This document shows, piece after piece, positions 8,339 through 17,248 of a DNA stretch of 64,000 bases; the stretch's first letter is position 1, and each line of letters begins with the position of its first letter. The stretch is from an uncultured Chitinophaga sp. (GTDB taxonomy: Bacteria; Bacteroidota; Bacteroidia; Cytophagales; Cyclobacteriaceae). The position numbers and the translations under genes are program-made. The notes under the pieces were generated by a model. It saw only the letters and a program-made list of their open reading frames with translations. It had not been told where the DNA came from and did no database searches. The stretch is from contig CABHOK010000003.1 in the NCBI GenBank assembly GCA_902168205.1, forward strand, positions 1,426,001 through 1,490,000. Direction: 5' to 3'.

Positions 8339-8974
8339 ATGGAAGATTCAAGCACACGTGACAAGATATTGAAAGGGGCAGAAGGCCTCTTTACAAAATA
8401 TGGTGTACGAAGCATATCGATGGACGATATCGCCCGACATCTGTCGGTATCCAAGAAAACGCTGTACCAGCACTTCACGGATAAGGAAGATATCGTGACA
8501 CTGGTTTTCGAAGCAGTATTGAGCGAGAGCCGGAAGGAATTTGAAGCCATCCATCATACGGCTGAGAACGCGATAGACGAACTGGCCAAACTTTCCGTAT
8601 GCCTGAAGAAGAACGTTGATGAAATAAACCCTTCGCTTTTATTCGACTTGCAGAAGTATTATCCGAAAGCGTGGGCGGTGTGGCTGGAGTTTAAGCGCAT
8701 GTGCATTTACGATTCTATAAAAAGGAATCTCGATCAAGGTATAGCAGAAGGATTTTACAGAGCAGAGATCAATACCGAAATAATCAGTATTGTACGAATG
8801 GCTTTGATCGAAACCGCTTTTGATGATAAAACTTTTTCGCACGACAAGTTCAGGATGACGGAAGTACAGATGCAGATATTCGAGCATTTTGTATTCGGCA
8901 TTTTAACGGAGAAAGGAAGAAAGCAATACCTGCGATGCAAAGAGAAGAACACACCTGAAACGGTAACACGATAA
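8339..8974 (+). CDS. TetR/AcrR family transcriptional regulator
   Basis: 211 residues. The N-terminal HTH (about residues 5-55) shows KILKGAEGLFTKYGVRSISM followed by DDIARHLSVSKKTLYQHF and the conserved phenylalanine/lysine segment FTDKEDIV. The C-terminal part is a helical ligand-binding domain without recognisable specificity. It is the first gene of a four-gene unit with tolC, adaptor and RND pump genes, so it most likely represses that efflux system and itself through the palindrome just upstream. The likely inducer is a toxic compound exported by the pump. Confidence 0.92.
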   Translation: MEDSSTRDKILKGAEGLFTKYGVRSISMDDIARHLSVSKKTLYQHFTDKEDIVTLVFEAVLSESRKEFEAIHHTAENAIDELAKLSVCLKKNVDEINPSLLFDLQKYYPKAWAVWLEFKRMCIYDSIKRNLDQGIAEGFYRAEINTEIISIVRMALIETAFDDKTFSHDKFRMTEVQMQIFEHFVFGILTEKGRKQYLRCKEKNTPETVTR

Positions 8975-9005
8975 CAGAAACTGTAACACGATAATTAACC
9001 CCAAT

Positions 9006-10478
9006 ATGAAACGCTTTTATCAAATCCTTTTACTTTGTTTGATTGTGCCGCCCGGGGCATTTGCCCAGCAAGCGGACACGGCATCCTATACATTGGAACA
9101 ATGCGTCAAGTATGCATTGGAGAATACGGTAGATGTTAAGAACGCACGTGTTGATGCGCAGATATCAGAAGCAAGAGTAAAAGAAACCTTTGGTATAGGT
9201 TTACCACAAGTAAGTGGTGAAGTAAGTCTTCAGCACAACCAGAAACTACCACGCTTCTTTTCGACCTATGCTACTGCACAAGGTTTTGCAGGACAGGATG
9301 AAAACGGTAATCCATTATTAGATATACCCGGACTGCAACCAAACGATGTTGTTGCATCTCCAAACTTTTTTCAATTACCAAGCAGTGGTAATGCCAGTAT
9401 TACCATCAATCAATTACTCTTTAGCAGTACATACCTGGTTGGTTTGAAAGCTGCAGGTACGTATAAAGAGCTTGCCTATAAAACTGAGCAACAAACACAG
9501 ATACAGGTTGTAGAGAACGTAACCAAAGCGTACTATGCTGTGTTGGTTAATAATGAGCGTATCAATCTTTTTGATAATAATATAGCTCGTGTTGATTCAC
9601 TGCTGAGAAGTACAACTGCTATGAATAAAAATGGTTTTGCAGAGGAGATTGATGTTGATCGAATTAAGGTAACACTTAACAATCTGAAATCAGAAAGATT
9701 GAAATTTATCAACCTTCAGAACCTGAGCCTAACACTTCTAAAATTCCAGATGAATTACCCGATGGATCAACCTTTAGCCGTAGAGGGTACATTGGATAAT
9801 TTTCAGGTTAGTGAAAATATAGCTGCCGAATATGAGCAGGGTTTTGATCCTCAAAACAGAATTGAGTATAAAGTACTGAGCACACAACGCGAGTTGCAGA
9901 AACTTGATATCAAGAATAAATACTCAAATTCATTGCCGAGTTTATCAGGCTTTGCAAACCTGGGCTATACTACGCAATCACCCAATGTGAGCGGTCTTTT
10001 CAAAACCAATACGGAGATGGAGGAAACATCGCAGATCGGTCCTGATAAATGGTATTCATTCTCATCATTCGGTGTGTCATTGAAAATACCTTTGTTTAGT
10101 GGTCTTCAGAGAAACTACCAGGTGCAGCAAGCTAAACTTTCGTTGTTGAAGATTGAGAACAGCTTTACTTCACTTCGTCAGAGCATAGATCTGAGCATAC
10201 AACAGAACACCGTAACGTATCAGAACTCTATTGAGACCTTGAAGTCGCAGCGTGAAAACATGGAGCTGGCTGAAAAAGTAGCGCGTGTTACCAAGATCAA
10301 ATATGAACAAGGTGTAGGATCGAACATTGAAGTAACCGATGCTGAAAGCAGCTTGCGCGAAGCGCAGGTAAATTACTACAATGCACTATATGATGCGATC
10401 ATCGCCAAAGTAGATCTTGATAAAGCCTATGCGAAGATCGACCCAAGTCAATATACCACAGCCCAGCCCGCTAAATAA
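9006..10478 (+). CDS. TolC-family outer membrane efflux protein
   Basis: 490 residues with signal peptide 1-20 (cleavage after GAFA/QQA). Two OEP repeats are visible as long amphipathic helices; each begins with a pattern like YTLEQCVKYALENTVDVKNA (residues about 28-47). The second half contains KNKYSNSLPSLSGFANLGYT and a long helix ending YNALYDAIIAKVDLDKAYAK, typical of TolC C-termini. It forms the trimeric outer-membrane channel for the RND pump encoded two genes on. It lies 31 bp after tetR and 12 bp before the adaptor gene, in one operon. Confidence 0.93.
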   Translation: MKRFYQILLLCLIVPPGAFAQQADTASYTLEQCVKYALENTVDVKNARVDAQISEARVKETFGIGLPQVSGEVSLQHNQKLPRFFSTYATAQGFAGQDENGNPLLDIPGLQPNDVVASPNFFQLPSSGNASITINQLLFSSTYLVGLKAAGTYKELAYKTEQQTQIQVVENVTKAYYAVLVNNERINLFDNNIARVDSLLRSTTAMNKNGFAEEIDVDRIKVTLNNLKSERLKFINLQNLSLTLLKFQMNYPMDQPLAVEGTLDNFQVSENIAAEYEQGFDPQNRIEYKVLSTQRELQKLDIKNKYSNSLPSLSGFANLGYTTQSPNVSGLFKTNTEMEETSQIGPDKWYSFSSFGVSLKIPLFSGLQRNYQVQQAKLSLLKIENSFTSLRQSIDLSIQQNTVTYQNSIETLKSQRENMELAEKVARVTKIKYEQGVGSNIEVTDAESSLREAQVNYYNALYDAIIAKVDLDKAYAKIDPSQYTTAQPAK

Positions 10479-10490
10479 GCATAACCCCAA

Positions 10491-11639
10491 ATGAAAAATA
10501 AACACTTTATGAAATCCACGATATACACCCGCTTAACTGTCATCGCTATCGCAGGCGTACTGGCTGCATGCAGTGCTGCTACACCTGATGATAAGAAAGC
10601 ACAACTGGAACAACTGAAGAAGCAGGAGAAAGATATCTCCAAGCAGATCCAGCAACTGGAAAGTGAAATCGCTCAGGAGAATCCAGACTCAACAACTGTT
10701 GTAAAATCAAAAGAAGTAACGGTAGCTGAACTGGCATTGCGTAAATTCGATCACTATGTAAAGACACAAGGTAGTGTTGATGCTGAAGATAACATCCTGG
10801 TAAGTGCAAAATCGCCAGGCGTTGTCACGGCAGTATATATTAAAGAAGGACAACAGGTATCAAAAGGACAAGTTCTTGCGCAAATCGATAACTCGGTAAT
10901 CATTCGCAGCATCGAGGCGCAAAAGTCCCAACTTGAATTGGCGAAGACAGTATTTGAGCGCCAGAAAAATCTGTGGGATCAAAAGATCGGTACAGAAGTA
11001 CAGTACCTGCAGGCAAAGACAAATAAAGAAAGCCTGGAGAAGCAACTGGAGTCTCTCAACGAACAGAATGATATGACACGCATCAAGGCGCCTATCAGCG
11101 GTACGGTTGATGATGTATCGATCAAGATAGGGGAGAACATAGCTCCGGGTATGCCGGCCGTTCGAGTAGTAAATACATCCGATCTTAAACTTATAGCCAA
11201 TGTATCCGAGGCATATGTTACCGCGATCAAAAAAGGTAATTCGGCTGTTATCAGTATACCTGAGCTGAAGAAAGAGATCACTGCGAAGGTAACGTTTGTA
11301 GGAAAGACAATCGATCCGCTTTCGCGTACATTCCCGGTAGAAATAAAGTTACCGGCAGATGGCGACCTTCGTCCGAACATGACCGGTATATTAAAAGTAA
11401 TTTTCCATACGGAACCTTCTACTATTGTAGTGCCGGTGAACGTAGTGCAGGAACTTAACAAAGAAAAGATCGTATTCGTAGCAGAAACCAATGGCAAGCA
11501 GACTGTAGCTCGCAAAAGAGTAGTAACCGTGGAAGGTGTATACGATAACCTTGCACAGGTAAATGGCCTGAAGGCAGGTGAGAAGATCATAACCTTCGGC
11601 TACCAGGGTCTTAACGATGGCCAGGTAATTAAAATATAG
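10491..11639 (+). CDS. RND efflux periplasmic adaptor (membrane fusion) lipoprotein
   Basis: About 382 residues. The signal sequence ends in LAAC, so it is probably a lipoprotein. A short Lys/Glu/Gln coiled coil (about 35-65) is followed by the first half of a biotinyl-lipoyl domain (VKTQGSVDAEDNILVSAKSP), an alpha-hairpin (about 135-190), the second lipoyl half with IKAPISGTVDDVSIKIGENI, then beta-barrel and membrane-proximal domains. It links the RND pump to the TolC partner. The start could also be the ATG at 10509, which gives a more typical lipoprotein signal. It is followed by a GC-rich hairpin and then the pump gene. Confidence 0.92.
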   Translation: MKNKHFMKSTIYTRLTVIAIAGVLAACSAATPDDKKAQLEQLKKQEKDISKQIQQLESEIAQENPDSTTVVKSKEVTVAELALRKFDHYVKTQGSVDAEDNILVSAKSPGVVTAVYIKEGQQVSKGQVLAQIDNSVIIRSIEAQKSQLELAKTVFERQKNLWDQKIGTEVQYLQAKTNKESLEKQLESLNEQNDMTRIKAPISGTVDDVSIKIGENIAPGMPAVRVVNTSDLKLIANVSEAYVTAIKKGNSAVISIPELKKEITAKVTFVGKTIDPLSRTFPVEIKLPADGDLRPNMTGILKVIFHTEPSTIVVPVNVVQELNKEKIVFVAETNGKQTVARKRVVTVEGVYDNLAQVNGLKAGEKIITFGYQGLNDGQVIKI

Positions 11640-11645
11640 CTTAAA

Positions 11646-11687
11646 GATATAGTGTGCCGGGCGATACTATATCGCCCGGAGTATATC
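11646..11687 (+). other. Intra-operon stem-loop between adaptor and pump genes
   Basis: CCGGGCGATA - CTA - TATCGCCCGG at 11657-11679 is a 10-bp GC-rich stem. Outer arms GATATA (11646) and TATATC (ending 11687) can extend it. It lacks a following U-tract, so it is more likely an mRNA stabiliser or partial attenuator than a full terminator. Confidence 0.55.
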
Positions 11688-11713
11688 ATTAACCACTACT
11701 AACATTCAAGTTT

Positions 11714-14700
11714 ATGCATGATGTAGAAAAGGAATTTAAACCCACCAGTTGGTCGATCGATAACAAGATCGCTATTTACGTAGCGACCCTTATCATCTGT
11801 CTTGCCGGTATCATGACCTATAACAGTCTGCCGAAGGAAAACTTCCCGGAGGTAGTGTTTCCGCAGATATATGTATCCACTATATATCCCGGTGCACCGG
11901 AAGACATTGAGAACCTGATCTCTAAGCAAATTGAGAAGCAGGTAAAATCAATTGCCGGTGTAAAGAAAATTACCAGTAACTCACTTCAAAACTTTTCGAA
12001 CGTAATCATCGAGTTTCAAACCGATGTGGAGGTAAAGGAAGCCAAACGTGAAGTACAGGAAGCCGTTGATAAAGCCAAGAAGGATTTACCTACCGACCTG
12101 GATGATGATCCACAGGTTGTGGATGTAGATATATCGGAAGTGCCGATTATGAACATCAACCTCTCCGGTGACTATGATCTTCAAACGTTGAAGAAGTATG
12201 CCGAGCAGATGCAGGATCGCATCGAGTCATTGAAAGAGATTCGGAGAGTAGATATAGTAGGAGCACTCGATCGTGAAATACAGGTAAACGTTGATCTCTA
12301 TAAATCAGCATTGGCCGGTGTAAGTCTCGATGATATTTCATCTGCGATCAAATACGAGAACGTAATTATAGCAGGTGGTCAGTTGTCTGTAGACGGTATG
12401 AAACGCTCCATGAGTGTGAACGGTGAATTTATTTCAGCGGAACAACTCGGAGGTATTGTGATCGGTGGTACAAAAGGTGGAAAAGTATATCTGCGCGATG
12501 TTGCTGATGTAAGCGATACACACAAAGAACAGGAAAGCTTCGCGAGACTGGATGAAAAGAACGTGGTTACACTCAACGTTGTAAAACGTGGTGGTGAAAA
12601 CCTGATCATTGCTTCTGACCAGATCAACGAAATAGTAAAAGAATACGAAAGTTCTATTCTTCCTCAGGGATTGAAAATTACCATTACTGCCGATCAGTCA
12701 GACAACACACGTATGACGTTGCATGATCTGATCAATACCATCATCATCGGTTTCGTACTGGTAACGATCATTCTCATGTTCTTCATGGGCGCTACCAACG
12801 CGATCTTCGTAGGTCTGTCGGTTCCGCTGTCAAGCTTTATAGCGTTCCTTACATTCCCTACACTCGGCTTTACGCTCAACATGATGACGCTGTTCTCATT
12901 CCTGCTGGCGCTGGGTATTGTGGTGGATGATGCGATCGTGGTAATTGAAAACACACACCGCGTATTCGACAATGGTAAAGTGCCGATTCGTAAAGCTGCG
13001 AAGATTGCTGCCGGTGAAGTATTCATGCCGGTGCTATCGGGTACATTGGTGGTGTTGGCACCATTCGTGCCGCTTGCATTCTGGCCAGGTGTTATTGGTA
13101 AATTCATGTTCTATCTACCGGTAACATTGATCGTGGCATTGCTTGCTTCGTTGGTTGTTGCCTATATCATGAACCCGGTGTTTGCTGCTGACTTTATGAA
13201 GCCGCACGATCACGATCATGAGAACAAGACTAAACTTACCAAAGGCTTTAAAGTATCCACTGTCGTTTTCGTTGCTATAGCATTGCTGTTCTACATAACA
13301 GGATCGTTTGGTATGGGGAACTTTACCATCTTTATATACCTGCTATATGCACTGCATCATTTCGTACTCGAGCGTGTTATATCGGCATTCCAGACAAGAG
13401 CATGGCCATCGGTACAAAACGGTTACCAGAAATGGATCACATGGTGCCTTCAGGGCTGGAGACCATGGGGTGTTGTACTCGCTGTAGTGGCATTGTTTAT
13501 TTTCTCGATCATATTTACAGGCATTCGTAAACCTCCGGTGGTATTCTTCCCGCAAGGCGATCCTAACTTTATATTTACCTATGTGCGCATGCCGATCGGT
13601 ACCGATCAGCGTGTAACCGATTCTATTACCAATATTGCCGAAGACAGGATCATTAAAGTTATAGGCAAGGATACTACAATGGTAGAGTCAATTATATCCA
13701 ACGTATCCATTGGTGCTGCTGAAGATCAGTTTTCCGGTGCGCAATCACAACCGCATCTCGGAAAAGTTACGGTTGCCTTTGTAGATTTTGCGAAACGTGA
13801 CGGGCGTTCATCGAAAGAATACCTCGGTAAGATCCGTGAAGCGGTGAAAGGTATAAAAGGTGCTGAAATTTCAGTTGACCAGGAGCAGGGTGGACCTCCA
13901 ACCGGTAAGCCAGTCAACATTGAAATTGCCGCTGATAACTTCGACTTGCTGGTATCTACAGCGGATCGTGTGAAGCGTTATCTCGACTCTGTACAAGTGC
14001 CGGGTGTTGAAGAATTGAAATCAGATTTTCAAAGTGATAAGCCTGAGATCGTGATCAAGATCGATCGCGAGAAAGCAAACCGCGAAGGTATATCTACCGG
14101 TCAGATTGGTGGTACATTGAACACCGCTATATATGGTGAAGAAGTATCTCGTTTCCGCGATGAGAACGATGACTATCCGATTGAACTTCGTATTAAGGAA
14201 GATCAACGCAATGATATCAACACGTTGATGAACCTGCCGATAACCTATCGTGATATGGCTTCGGGTGGAGCTGTTCGCCAGGTGCCGCTGTCTTCGTTCG
14301 CTACGATTGAGTATTCAAACAGCTATGCCGGTATCAAGCGTATTGATCAGAAGCGTGTGATTACGTTGTCATCCAACGTACTCAGCGATTACAACGAGAA
14401 CGAAGTAGTGGCTGAGATCACGAATCGTCTCAAGTCAATTTCAATTCCGGATGAAGTAACTGTAAAGATGACCGGTGCGCAGGAAGACCAGGCTGAAACT
14501 TCGAACTTCTTAGGTGTTGCCGGGCTGGTAGCCCTCGGGTTGATCTTTATGATCCTGGTGATTCAATTCAACTCGGTAGGTAAACCGCTCATTATTCTCA
14601 CCGAAATTCTTTTCAGTGTGATTGGTGTATTGCTTGGTTTCTCTTTCTTCCGAATGGAAATATCCATCGTGATGTCGGGTGTAGGTATCATGGCATTGGC

Positions 14701-15118
14701 CGGTATCGTTGTGCGTAACGGTATATTGCTGGTGGAATTTACCGACCTGCTTATATCACAAGGTATAGAATTGAAAGATGCCGTGATTGAAGCTGCAAGA
14801 ACGCGTATGACGCCTGTGTTGCTCACTGCCATGGCTGCAACTTTAGGACTTATACCACTAGCCGTAGGGTTGAATATCGACTTCGTTACGTTGTTCACAG
14901 AATTTAACCCGCATATATTCTTCGGTGGTGATAACGTAGCATTCTGGGGACCTCTTTCATGGACCATGATCTTTGGTTTGATCTTCGGTACATTCCTTAC
15001 GTTGTTCCTGGTGCCTGTAATGTACCTGATCATGGCGAGACTGCGAGCACGCGTATACAAAACGAAGAAAGAAGAAGCGCATGGCGATGAAAAAGAAGAA
15101 GCCATTGTTGCTATATAA
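11714..15118 (+). CDS. RND-family efflux transporter permease (AcrB/CusA-like)
   Basis: 1134 residues, the inner-membrane proton-driven pump of the tripartite system. The N-terminal helix is at about residues 21-40, followed by the first periplasmic porter loop with YPGAPEDIENLISKQIEKQV. A helix block follows at about 340-500, with the proton-relay-type segment LLALGIVVDDAIVVIENTH. An extra hydrophobic insert lies near 505-620, the second periplasmic domain at about 620-910, and final helices at about 925-1110. The C-terminus is charged. The adaptor and TolC genes lie directly upstream. The substrate is not determinable; the family style suggests hydrophobic compounds, not metal. Confidence 0.94.
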   Translation: MHDVEKEFKPTSWSIDNKIAIYVATLIICLAGIMTYNSLPKENFPEVVFPQIYVSTIYPGAPEDIENLISKQIEKQVKSIAGVKKITSNSLQNFSNVIIEFQTDVEVKEAKREVQEAVDKAKKDLPTDLDDDPQVVDVDISEVPIMNINLSGDYDLQTLKKYAEQMQDRIESLKEIRRVDIVGALDREIQVNVDLYKSALAGVSLDDISSAIKYENVIIAGGQLSVDGMKRSMSVNGEFISAEQLGGIVIGGTKGGKVYLRDVADVSDTHKEQESFARLDEKNVVTLNVVKRGGENLIIASDQINEIVKEYESSILPQGLKITITADQSDNTRMTLHDLINTIIIGFVLVTIILMFFMGATNAIFVGLSVPLSSFIAFLTFPTLGFTLNMMTLFSFLLALGIVVDDAIVVIENTHRVFDNGKVPIRKAAKIAAGEVFMPVLSGTLVVLAPFVPLAFWPGVIGKFMFYLPVTLIVALLASLVVAYIMNPVFAADFMKPHDHDHENKTKLTKGFKVSTVVFVAIALLFYITGSFGMGNFTIFIYLLYALHHFVLERVISAFQTRAWPSVQNGYQKWITWCLQGWRPWGVVLAVVALFIFSIIFTGIRKPPVVFFPQGDPNFIFTYVRMPIGTDQRVTDSITNIAEDRIIKVIGKDTTMVESIISNVSIGAAEDQFSGAQSQPHLGKVTVAFVDFAKRDGRSSKEYLGKIREAVKGIKGAEISVDQEQGGPPTGKPVNIEIAADNFDLLVSTADRVKRYLDSVQVPGVEELKSDFQSDKPEIVIKIDREKANREGISTGQIGGTLNTAIYGEEVSRFRDENDDYPIELRIKEDQRNDINTLMNLPITYRDMASGGAVRQVPLSSFATIEYSNSYAGIKRIDQKRVITLSSNVLSDYNENEVVAEITNRLKSISIPDEVTVKMTGAQEDQAETSNFLGVAGLVALGLIFMILVIQFNSVGKPLIILTEILFSVIGVLLGFSFFRMEISIVMSGVGIMALAGIVVRNGILLVEFTDLLISQGIELKDAVIEAARTRMTPVLLTAMAATLGLIPLAVGLNIDFVTLFTEFNPHIFFGGDNVAFWGPLSWTMIFGLIFGTFLTLFLVPVMYLIMARLRARVYKTKKEEAHGDEKEEAIVAI

Positions 15119-15132
15119 ATAGCAGGGGAGGC

Positions 15133-15195
15133 TTAATCGTTAACTGCATAGGTAACAGGTTTGGTTTGATTTTTCAGGATGCAGTTAACGATTAA
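15133..15195. repeat. 17-bp inverted repeat downstream of the RND operon
   Basis: TTAATCGTTAACTGCAT at 15133-15149 is perfectly complementary to 15179-15195, with 29 bases between. It starts 15 bp after the pump stop. The arms are AT-rich and there is no U-tract directly after them, so this is not a classic terminator. It could be a 3' stabilising stem or a protein-binding pair. Confidence 0.7.
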
Positions 15196-15227
15196 CTTTC
15201 TGTAAGCGCAGAAACTAAATTTAAGCG

Positions 15228-15262
15228 AAAGTCGTCTTTACACAGGGACGACTTTTTCTTTT
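15228..15262 (+). terminator. Rho-independent terminator abutting the next start codon
   Basis: AAAGTCGTC, a 10-base loop, GACGACTTT, then TTCTTTT. The U-tract ends one base before the ATG of the metallophosphoesterase gene. It probably terminates the efflux operon. Confidence 0.8.
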
Positions 15263-16513
15263 ATGAAACCTCGTATGATGACTTTGATTTTCTTCACGTT
15301 ACTTTTCCTGGTAATAGATTATTATGTTTTTCAGGCTGTAAAAACGGTTAGTGATGATTGGACTCCGCTCTGGAAAACGATAGCCCGCACAGCATTCTGG
15401 GTTCCGACTGTATTGAGCTTTGCTGCGCTTTTTTGGTGGACGTTTGGTGATCCGTATGGTGTAAGTGCTACCACCCGAAACTGGATTATTACCGTACTCA
15501 TCGCTACTTACTTCTCAAAAGTATTTGCTGTAGTCTTTTTGTTCATTGACGATCTTTACCGCGGCCTCAAATGGGCGGTAAGCTTCTTCTATAAAGGGCC
15601 TTCCGGAGATTTACCAGGCGAAGGAATTACTCGTTCTGAATTCTTATCGAAGACAGCATTGGTGGCTGCCGCTATACCTTTCGGTACGATGGTATACGGG
15701 ATCGTGTCGGGTGCACACGATTATCGCGTCAGAAGAAAGACTATATACTTGCCGAATCTGCCCAAGGCTTTTGATGGTATAAAGATCGGTCAGCTTTCGG
15801 ATATACATTCCGGAAGTTTCTTTAACAAGGTTGCCGTGAAAGGTGGTGTGGAGATGATGCTGCAGGAAAAACCGGATGTGCTGTTTTTTACAGGAGACCT
15901 GGTGAACAACGAATCGTCCGAAGTAAAAGACTATATCGACATCTTCAACAAGCTGAAAGCACCGTTAGGTATATATTCTGTTACAGGTAATCATGATTAT
16001 GGTGATTATCATCAATGGACTTCACACGCAGCCAAGCAAAAGAACTTTAAAGACCTGATCGAAGCACATCGCCTGATGGGATTCAACCTGCTGATGAATC
16101 AACATCATTTCCTGGAAACAGCAGGAGAGAAGATTGCCGTGATTGGTATAGAGAACTGGGGCGAACGCAAGTTTTCAAAGTACGGTAAACTTGATAAAGC
16201 CTATGCAGGCACAGAAGAAGCGCCTGTAAAGCTTTTGCTTTCACATGACCCTAGTCACTGGGACTCGCAGGTACGTCCGCTATACCCGGATATAGATGTA
16301 GCCTTTGCGGGACATACGCATGGCTTTCAATTTGGTGTTGAGATCGGAAATATAAAATGGAGTCCGTCACAATACGCATACAAGCAGTGGGCCGGATTGT
16401 ACCAGGAGGGTTCTCAATATCTGTATGTAAATCGCGGATTTGGTTATCTCGGGTATCCGGGACGCATCGGTATGCCTCCTGAACTTACCATCATCGAGCT
16501 CAAGCGTGGATAA
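15263..16513 (+). CDS. Membrane-bound metallophosphoesterase
   Basis: 416 residues. Four hydrophobic helices lie in about residues 1-150 (6-28, 36-55, 72-95, and one near 130-148), followed by a calcineurin-like phosphoesterase domain. Metal-binding motifs are clear: QLSDIHSG (DxH), FFTGDLVNNE (GDxxN), VTGNHDYGDY (GNHD), and LLSHDP with FAGHTHGFQFG (GHTH). The YkuE/YaeI-type family includes phosphodiesterases and UDP-diacylglucosamine or cell-wall related enzymes; the substrate here is unknown. The active site should face the cytoplasm or periplasm close to the membrane. The U-tract of a terminator hairpin ends directly before its start codon. Confidence 0.9.
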   Translation: MKPRMMTLIFFTLLFLVIDYYVFQAVKTVSDDWTPLWKTIARTAFWVPTVLSFAALFWWTFGDPYGVSATTRNWIITVLIATYFSKVFAVVFLFIDDLYRGLKWAVSFFYKGPSGDLPGEGITRSEFLSKTALVAAAIPFGTMVYGIVSGAHDYRVRRKTIYLPNLPKAFDGIKIGQLSDIHSGSFFNKVAVKGGVEMMLQEKPDVLFFTGDLVNNESSEVKDYIDIFNKLKAPLGIYSVTGNHDYGDYHQWTSHAAKQKNFKDLIEAHRLMGFNLLMNQHHFLETAGEKIAVIGIENWGERKFSKYGKLDKAYAGTEEAPVKLLLSHDPSHWDSQVRPLYPDIDVAFAGHTHGFQFGVEIGNIKWSPSQYAYKQWAGLYQEGSQYLYVNRGFGYLGYPGRIGMPPELTIIELKRG

Positions 16514-16565
16514 TGCACGCTACAGGGTTGGTATATATACTCTGAATGTTCCAATCGATATATAG

Positions 16566-17198
16566 CTATATATTCAGAAAGTGCGCGATCTTTCCGGTGT
16601 CTAGTGTAAAGTCATCGCTGCGATGCGCGCTTAGTCCTTCCTGCAGGCTGGTAATGGTGCCGGCTTGCACGGCTTTCGCAACCATACCAACATAATGCCC
16701 TGAGCCGCTGCGACCACAATATAAACAGGCATCCGCACCGGCGATATCTTGCAAAACAGGTTCACAGTAGTTTAGCGCGAAACGATTTCCGCCAATAACA
16801 AAACGCGGTTGAAAGGATGCATCGTGACCGTTGTATAGAATGCTGCAATCCAGGTAATCGATCTGGTAACCTTGCAACTCGCGGCCTCTGCGAATAGTAT
16901 CTTTGTAGAAGGAGTCACTGCTGTCAATAACAATATCACTTACAGAAAGATAGTCTTTCAGGATGATGAGGATCTGATCAAGCAGTTCGCCTGCCGGAAT
17001 GGTAATCCATACAACACGTTTGGAAACTATACTTTCTGAAAATGTCTTCAACGATGAAGCTGTCGCGATGCCCTGCTCCCGGATCGTTTGCAGTGTAACT
17101 TCATCGTGGTCATAAACAATTATATCATGACCGCTTGCCTGCAGATCAAGTGCAAGATTCAACGCAGTACCTTCAAAGCCGATCAACCCGATTTGCAT
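16566..17198 (-). CDS. Short 6-phosphogluconate dehydrogenase-like NAD(P)-binding protein
   Basis: 210 residues resembling the N-terminal Rossmann domain and the beginning of the all-helical domain of Gnd/3-hydroxyisobutyrate dehydrogenase proteins. True Gnd enzymes have about 300 (short form) or 470 residues, so most of the C-terminal dimerisation and active-site domain is missing. The glycine motif reads IGLIGFEGTALNLAL where GxGxMG is expected, so nucleotide binding may be altered. SGSGHYVGMVAKAVQAG resembles the conserved GAGHFVKMVHNG-type active-site helix. It lies downstream of the gluconokinase-like gene on the same strand (about 50 bp apart), so a gluconate or pentose-phosphate role is plausible. 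Catalytic competence is doubtful. Confidence 0.75.
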   Translation of the reverse strand: MQIGLIGFEGTALNLALDLQASGHDIIVYDHDEVTLQTIREQGIATASSLKTFSESIVSKRVVWITIPAGELLDQILIILKDYLSVSDIVIDSSDSFYKDTIRRGRELQGYQIDYLDCSILYNGHDASFQPRFVIGGNRFALNYCEPVLQDIAGADACLYCGRSGSGHYVGMVAKAVQAGTITSLQEGLSAHRSDDFTLDTGKIAHFLNI

Positions 17199-17248
17199 AC
17201 CTATATATTGAGCGCGAAAGTTAAATCACCATCCGGATAAATAAAACA

